Origin: Harmonia axyridis
Taxonomy: Eukaryota; Arthropoda; Insecta; Coleoptera; Coccinellidae
Direction: 5' to 3'
Assembly: GCF_914767665.1 (NCBI RefSeq)
Contig: NC_059508.1
Span: forward strand, 5,146,001-5,210,000
Length of the DNA stretch: 64,000 bases
Below are positions 58,458-64,000 of this stretch, piece by piece. Every line of letters begins with the position of its first letter. Within the stretch, counting starts at the first letter, position 1. Both the position numbers and the translations under genes were made by a program. The notes below the pieces were generated by a model. It did no database searches. It was not told the DNA's origin and was given only the letters and a program-made list of their open reading frames with translations.

Positions 58458-59632
58458 ATAAAATAAGTTAGTTGTGTGTTATACATCCAAGATCCAAATG
58501 TTCACACCTCAAAATGTAATACATATAAAAGATTAAATGGTGTAACTTCAAGATTAATCCTCTATTTGACACCCACTGTCTAACGCTAAAATTGCTTCGA
58601 CGAAATAACTTGCTTAATATAAATAAGAACAAAGGTTTCAGGTTGAAAGAGACACATTGTATGAAGATTCTCTACTGAGGCGAAGAACGCATTCAAACTC
58701 GAGGAAACTCATTCGAAAAGTCATCCTATAAACGGAACAGGGTAACCTAGCTGTGAAATATCGTGAATAGCAAAAAAAGGCGATGTTTAAAAAAATTCCG
58801 CACCTGTATTCGAACTTCATAGTGCAATAAAAACCGTTATTCAACTATATTCTGTTCCAAAGATCATAAAATGAATTGTTTCGCCAGAGGCGTAGCTATC
58901 AGAGATCAAGGAGGTGCTATATATGTAAATATAAGTTAAGGGGACCTGATCACAGGGAAACAGCTGTTTTGGTGTCGAGGTTTTTTGAGATGATTCTGTA
59001 TCAATTTGATGTCCTGAATTCAAACAACGTATTCATTTTTACCTAGGAGCTCAAATTTTCAAGATATACAATTTTAGGGAAATATAAGTTACATTATTTC
59101 AACTCAAATCCGTCACTGTAGTAAACAAAAGTAGATACGAAGTTTTTATTTTAGTTATACAAAATACAATATTATGTCATACTTACAAACAAATAAAAAC
59201 ATTGAAGAAATCAAATAGTCACTCAACACTTCGAAAGCTGCTTTTCCATGACATTCTTGTATGTTTTTTTTAAATAGTCCATTTTTAAACTCCAGCAGTA
59301 ATCTGTCATCATGTGCATGTCCCATCTTCCTTGGCAATAGTCCTCCATAACTATAATATTTTTATTCAATCATGTCTCTTAATTTTTCTGGATAACGGCT
59401 TTGTGAATAGTGTATTTTGATACTCATATTGCACCCTAAGTATTTGAAACTATTAAGCATCTTGTTAACCATTTCAACATAGTTTTGAGATTTATGTTTG
59501 TCTAGAAAATTTTCTACAACTACAACAAATGATGTCCAAGCTTTTCGTTCAACTTGATTCATTGAATTTATGAAGGAAGGATCCTGAATTAATTGTCTTA
59601 TTTGTGGGTCGTCAAATATCGCTGCTTTTTTC
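58383..59632 (-). repeat. Inverted segmental duplication, copy 2
   Basis: Reverse-complement partner of 45410-46662. It includes the outer mariner end, the GTTTCGCCAGAGGCGTAGCT noncoding block and the pseudogene at 59225-59757. Confidence 0.86.
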
Positions 59633-59757
59633 TGTGCTCAACTGATGCATTTTTACCCCTATGAATGCAAAACATGATCCATTCTTATCAAGAGCCATTC
59701 TTATCAAGAGCCTTTAGAAATTGATTCATTAATCCCAACTTTATATGTAACGGAGGA
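59225..59757 (-). pseudogene. Pseudogene of a repetitive arthropod protein family (function unknown), copy 2
   Basis: The minus strand gives LPPLHIKLGLMNQFLKALDK, then a short tandem duplication with a stop, CFAFIGVKMHQLSTEKKAA, IFDDPQIRQLIQDPSFINSM, NQVERKAWTSFVVVVENFLD, MLNSFKYLGCNMSIKIHYSQ and SRYPEKLRDMIE, then TAA. The FHQDI segment kept by copy 1 is deleted here; YGGLLPRKMGHAHDDRLLLE and what follows is the shifted HMMADYCW region. The order LPPLHIKLGL..FVKALDK..GPQIR.L..D..F is one I know from many arthropod annotations; its function is not established to my knowledge. Confidence 0.66.
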
Positions 59758-59761
59758 AGTA

Positions 59762-59992
59762 TGAAATACATAGAAAAAGTTAATACTACATTAATGAATA
59801 AATCCACATTTAGCAGGGGATTAGTTATCTTCAATAAACTACCTGAAAAGATCAAATATTGTAATAATTATAAAGAAGTCAAAAAATGTTTAATGAGTTT
59901 AATGATGATTTATGAAGAATTTAATTAAGTTAGTGGATTACATTTGTATTGTTTCCAATAGCCGAGTGCTAAATAAAGTTTATTTATTTTAT
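59762..59992 (+). mobile_element. LINE 3' end
   Basis: It codes for GLVIFNKLPEKIKYCNNYKE and VKKCLMSLMMIYEEFN then TAA (59927-59929), matching the end of LINE ORF2 proteins (FN.LP..IK.....FKK.L...L....Y...EF). A short 3' untranslated part ends in AAATAAAGTTTATTTATTTT. Strongly 5'-truncated. Confidence 0.65.
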
Positions 59993-61389
59993 TTGTTTAC
60001 TACTTTTGTCATTTACTTACCTGAGTTAGGGGATTAAAAGGGTCAGATCAGGTACCTGAGAGGCAATGGTTCCACTATTTATAGATTAACCTGGAATTTA
60101 CTCAATTACAGACTGACAATAAAACCATTGTACCTACATTATGAATATATAATAATTTTAGAACTCTCATAAATGAATATACTGAATAAAACCCACATTG
60201 CTAGATAAGTTAATGTATCTAAAAAAGTAGAGATGATAGGGGAAAACGGATTGCATGTACAGATTAAGCGTCCAAATATAGTTAAAATCAGCTTTAAAAT
60301 CCAAAAAAAAAATCTTTATTGTTGCCCTGTGTAATAACTACTCGATCTATATTCTTAAATTCGCATTTTCGATCAATCGAAACAATCTAATACACTTATC
60401 GACCTTTTTTTTTAATTCCGAATAGGCAATTCCAGCATAATTGAGCGATTTTTTTTATATTCACTTTAATGTCAGATTATATCCACAAGACATGGAAAAG
60501 ATGTAATCGTTTCAACAAAAATTTGCGACTGACTTATCCAAGAGAACATCTGTTAAAGAAAAATCGTTTTATTGTTTTCAAATGAAATGAAATCAATTTG
60601 AGAAAATCGTCTCAACTTTGTAGGTGACGTTGGAACTTTGAGTCACCCAGCGTTCGAATTATTCTTGGCAAGTTTTCTTGTTGTTTGTTTAATCACTGGA
60701 ATATTCTCTTATTCAATACGTCTAACATCGAAAGCCCCCTCAAACATAACGAAAATTCATTCGAAGTTCAAGATCAATATAAAAAGACTCGGCTTCCTGA
60801 ATTCTGAATCAACATGAGCAAAAGTTCGAGATCTCCTTTGAGAGCGAGAATCATACTTTTTTTTATTGGAAATTTCTTGAGGAGCATATTAATTGGAAGA
60901 ATTTAATATGCACAGTTTCAGACAGCGATATGCTTTCGAATCCGTTTTTTTTTGCCATTTTCTAGATAGAATAAGCATCGACTGATTGGAGAGCTGAGTA
61001 GACTAATGACTATGATTATATCGAATTAAGACATTTTCCGATATTGTTAAAATGAATGGAGTTCATTATGGATAACAGGGAAGGAAATAACGGCTTGATA
61101 AATTAATGAAAGAGAGTATAAATGGTAATATGAAAGAAATTCCGTTGAAGGGTCAAACACGGGTGGAGTAAATTAACTAGTCTTTAAAGAGCCGACTTCT
61201 TAAGTTCGCCGTCAAATGAAGCTATTCATTTCCCTCTGATATGTAGTGGAAAGATGTGGACGGGAAAGGAAAACATTTTATTCGAGGAAATTTTTCAGAT
61301 GATCGTCAACCGTAATATTTATGAACGATCATTCGAAATTATCATTATCATCGCTTATTTTTCGAATTGATAAAAGCCTTTCATTATAA
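59993..61389. other. No gene recognised
   Basis: AT-rich sequence without supported features. Confidence 0.5.
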
Positions 61390-61391
61390 TA

Positions 61392-62810
61392 CAGGGTGAT
61401 TCACCAACCTATTAGATGTTTATGGAAAACTGATCAAATTTCATGCTGAAAATTTGCATGTTGGGGTTCGAGACAATGATCTTTCTCCCTGAAATATTTT
61501 CATATCTCTACAATTTCCGGTTATATCGGAAACAGTCTACTACTTTCTGATTTAAATTGCACAACCAGTATATTATTGCATCATTAGATAGCATTTCGAT
61601 GGCAATTTCAGCAATATGGCATACTTTTGGTGAAAACTCAAAGATTCATAAGTTAATGGGATTCTAATGAAAAAAAATGTGGTGGCAAGGATACATTTTT
61701 TTAAATATTTCAGCAGAAAATGTTTTTTTTCGACAAGAACACTTTCATTTTCGATTCTGCAAATACGTATCTAGTATTATAAGAATGTTTGCGGTTTGGA
61801 CCAAGAATTCACAGGGTTTTCATCAGGAGATCATGAACTTGGACAACTCATATTCATCAAATTGATTGATTTTCAAATTATAGAACATATATTTTCATTA
61901 TTTCAATCAATTCTACGTATAAAAAGAGTGAAGCTACTTAAGAAAACCCTATACTATAGGAGTCATCGAGGAAGATCTTTAAATGAAGAAAAACTGCAAT
62001 TTCTAACTGTGTGGAGTAGTCTGTGACTTCCGGAAAACACAGAAAGTAGCTAAAGTTAGATGTTTCGATAACTAAATTTCATGAATTGTAATTAATTGTA
62101 CGTTTGGATTATTGAGAAATCCATAAACCAATAAATTTTCAATTTCGAATAATTGATTACAATTCATGAAATGTCGAATTTTGTTATCATAACATCGAAT
62201 TTTAGTTTCGTTCTGGAAATCACTGACTCGGTCACAGACTACTCCACACAGTAAGAAATTGCGGTTTTTCCTCATTCAAAATTCTTCCCCGATAACTCTT
62301 GAAGTATTCATTTTAGGTATAGGATTTGCTTAAGTGGCCCATCTCTTTTTATACGTAGAATTGACTGAGAAAATGAAAAATATAGGTTCCAATTTGAAAA
62401 TCTTGAGTTTTGATGAATTTGAGTTGTCCAAGTTCATGATCTTCTGATAAACACCCTGTACATTTTTGGTCAAAACTGCAAACAATCTCTTTTCGAAAAA
62501 AAAAAGTTCTGCAGAAAATTTCGGAGGAATGTGGGTCTTGTCGCCACTTTTTTTTCATAGAAATTCCATTAACTCATGAACTGTTGAGTTTTTATCCGAA
62601 GAATGACATATTGCTGAAATTGCATCTGATGATGCAATAATATACTGGAAGAAAGTAGTAGTCTGTTTCCGATATAATCGTTATAGAGCTCTGAAAATAT
62701 TTTAGAGAGGAAGATCATTGTCTCAAACCCCAACATACAAATGTTCAGCAGGAAATTATGATTAGTTTTTCATAAATAGGTCTAATAGGCCATCGCGGTG
62801 AATCAGCCTG
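61392..62810. mobile_element. Foldback element FB6 (1.42 kb, CAGGGTGATTCACC ends)
   Basis: It starts CAGGGTGATTCACCAACCTA and ends GGTGAATCAGCCTG between TA dinucleotides (61390-61391 and 62811-62812). The arms are long (about 0.65 kb each) and diverged; paired landmarks are TGTTGGGGTT / AACCCCAACA and TGTGTGGAGTAGTCTGTGAC / GTCACAGACTACTCCACACA. The centre is near 62100-62150. No transposase remains. Confidence 0.84.
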
Positions 62811-62812
62811 TA

Positions 62813-63045
62813 TAAACTTCGATGATTCCCAGAAGTTATATCCAAGTAGATACCAGCCATTAGATCGATGAATAGTAGAATAAGGAATATTGTTTTCTTG
62901 GAAGATTTCTCGCAATCATAAAATTCTCAGTAAAAATCAATTCGAATTTCTTCGTAATCTTAGCACGAACAATGCAATTTATGAATTCTTGAAATGCGAT
63001 GTATAATATCTAGAAGAAGGTATTTGGAATTTTTTGTTGGAAATG
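62813..63045. other. Spacer, no gene recognised
   Basis: No supported features. Confidence 0.45.
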
Positions 63046-63049
63046 TTTG

Positions 63050-63406
63050 TGATTTAAGTTGGATACAGTTGATCATTAAAAAATGATTGCGAAACTAAAG
63101 AAATTTTGTATACGTGGAAAAGCTTTAAATTGGATAAAGAGTTATCCCAAGAATAGAAAGCAATTTGTCACAGTGACAAATGCGAATCGGGAGTCCATAA
63201 ACTCGAATTGCATAACACCTGAAAAAGGGGTGCCAATGCAGGGTTCTATTTTAAGACCTGTACATTCTATTCTCTATATGAACGATATCATGGGAAATAT
63301 TGATTTGAAAATTTTTCTATATGCTGATTATACTACGGTAATTGCATTGGGGAAAACTAGTCTCTCTATGCAACTCTATGCAAATGATACTACTGGTTTT
63401 GTATGA
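63050..63406 (+). pseudogene. LINE reverse-transcriptase fragment (jockey/CR1-like)
   Basis: In one frame it reads LDTVDH, a TAA, then KMIAKLKKFCIRGKALNWIK and SYPKNRKQFVTV, then a GVPMQGSIL stretch (for GVPQGSIL), LYMNDIMGNIDLKIFLYADY. DTVDH, GVPQGS and YADD are the catalytic core motifs; the last reads YADY, so one catalytic aspartate is lost. The end LSMQLYANDTTGFV looks like a slipped repeat of the YADDT box. The frame ends at TGA 63404-63406. Confidence 0.82.
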
Positions 63407-63506
63407 ATATATTGCATCCAAATTTGAATGAAATCCTATTTATAGAACTCTATGAATAACTATAATAAGACCATTGATACAAAGCTAAATTTAGATCTAC
63501 AAGAAT

Positions 63507-63690
63507 CAAGGGCGTAGAAATGGGGGGTACTGGGGATAATTCCCCTCAAGATTCCCAAAATATAAAATTGCAGAATTCTCGCAAAGACGAAAAACGACAA
63601 TTTTTCCATAAAATGAACCAATAATCATTTTACTTTTCTTCGAAATTCACACGGCAATGAAAAATCGTACCCCTTTACGATTTATGAGTT
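63507..63690 (+). mobile_element. hAT-like element, left end (second copy of the 16354 family)
   Basis: CAAGGGCGTAGAAATGGGGG and about 180 bp after it (AAAATTGCAGAATTCTCGCA, AAAATGAACCAATAATCATT) match the left end of 16354-17575. Similarity fades after GATTTATGAGTTCAT. The right end is not in the window. Confidence 0.8.
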
Positions 63691-64000
63691 CATCATTTAT
63701 TTATTCATTCAATTTATTTAATTAATATAACCATCTACAGCCTAAGCCAATTATAGAAAAATACAGAATTGAAATGAACAATACAAAATAGTATTCATAC
63801 AGATAGCTTCTTATAGAAATTGCGACTCTAAAACATCCCTATTTATATCAAAATAAGTACAGCAGAAAATGTCTAAAATATTCTGAACATTGCAAAAATC
63901 TTCACACATTCTGAACAGAGGCGAAAATCGAAGTACGTTAGTACGCATTTTTTTTTCGATTGAAAATACAAGTTTTATCCACCGTATTTCCCTGATATGG
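63691..64000. other. No gene recognised
   Basis: AT-rich sequence; possibly still inside the hAT-like element whose right end lies beyond the window. Confidence 0.4.

Overview
This is a eukaryotic, AT-rich genomic window, almost certainly from an insect. The DNA transposon and non-LTR retrotransposon families are those of arthropod genomes: mariner DD34D of the mauritiana-like and mellifera types, a DD41D Tc1/mariner group, Tc1 DD34E, Tigger/pogo, hAT-like elements and jockey-like LINEs. The insect order cannot be fixed from the sequence. There are no operons, no tRNA or rRNA genes that I can see, and no complete host gene. The window reads as intergenic or intronic DNA packed with layers of mobile elements.

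Layout. 1-575 is the 5' end of a Tigger-like element with its transposase N-terminus. 2211-2830 is the only host-gene candidate: a minus-strand first coding exon for a signal peptide, ending at a consensus splice donor, behind a GC- and CpG-rich stretch. 3.5-9.2 kb holds a LINE scrap, two DD41D copies (the second interrupted by a 600-bp foldback) and a decayed mariner. 9.2-15 kb is mostly featureless. 15-17.6 kb has a reverse-transcriptase scrap, a deleted mariner and an hAT-like element with a perfect 8-bp target duplication. 19.5-22.1 kb is a tandem array of about 240-bp units split by a nearly intact Tc1. 22.8-28.1 kb holds three foldbacks and another DD41D. 30-40 kb has two Tc1 relics, two mauritiana-like mariners and a mellifera-type mariner. 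41.4-45.3 kb has a double hairpin, a second mellifera-type mariner and a second copy of the 600-bp foldback. 45.4-46.7 kb is an inverted duplicate of 58.4-59.6 kb. 47.8-49.5 kb is a foldback with a DD41D element in one arm. 51.3-53.4 kb is an hAT-like element with a Tc1 nested inside. 54.3-58.5 kb has a half foldback, a LINE tail and a chimeric mariner/DD41D element. 59.8-63.7 kb has LINE fragments, a 1.4-kb foldback and a second hAT-like end.

How the parts relate. Nearly every transposase is broken. All four long DD41D copies share one internal deletion, so they look like a non-autonomous lineage moved in trans. Several sequence-unrelated foldbacks begin CAGGGTG, end CACCCTG and lie between TA dinucleotides, which suggests a shared Tc1/mariner-type transposase. 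One copy still carries the C-terminal coding remnant of such an enzyme. The best-preserved gene is the Tc1 transposase at 20580-21596, which is open apart from a TGA at codon 4.
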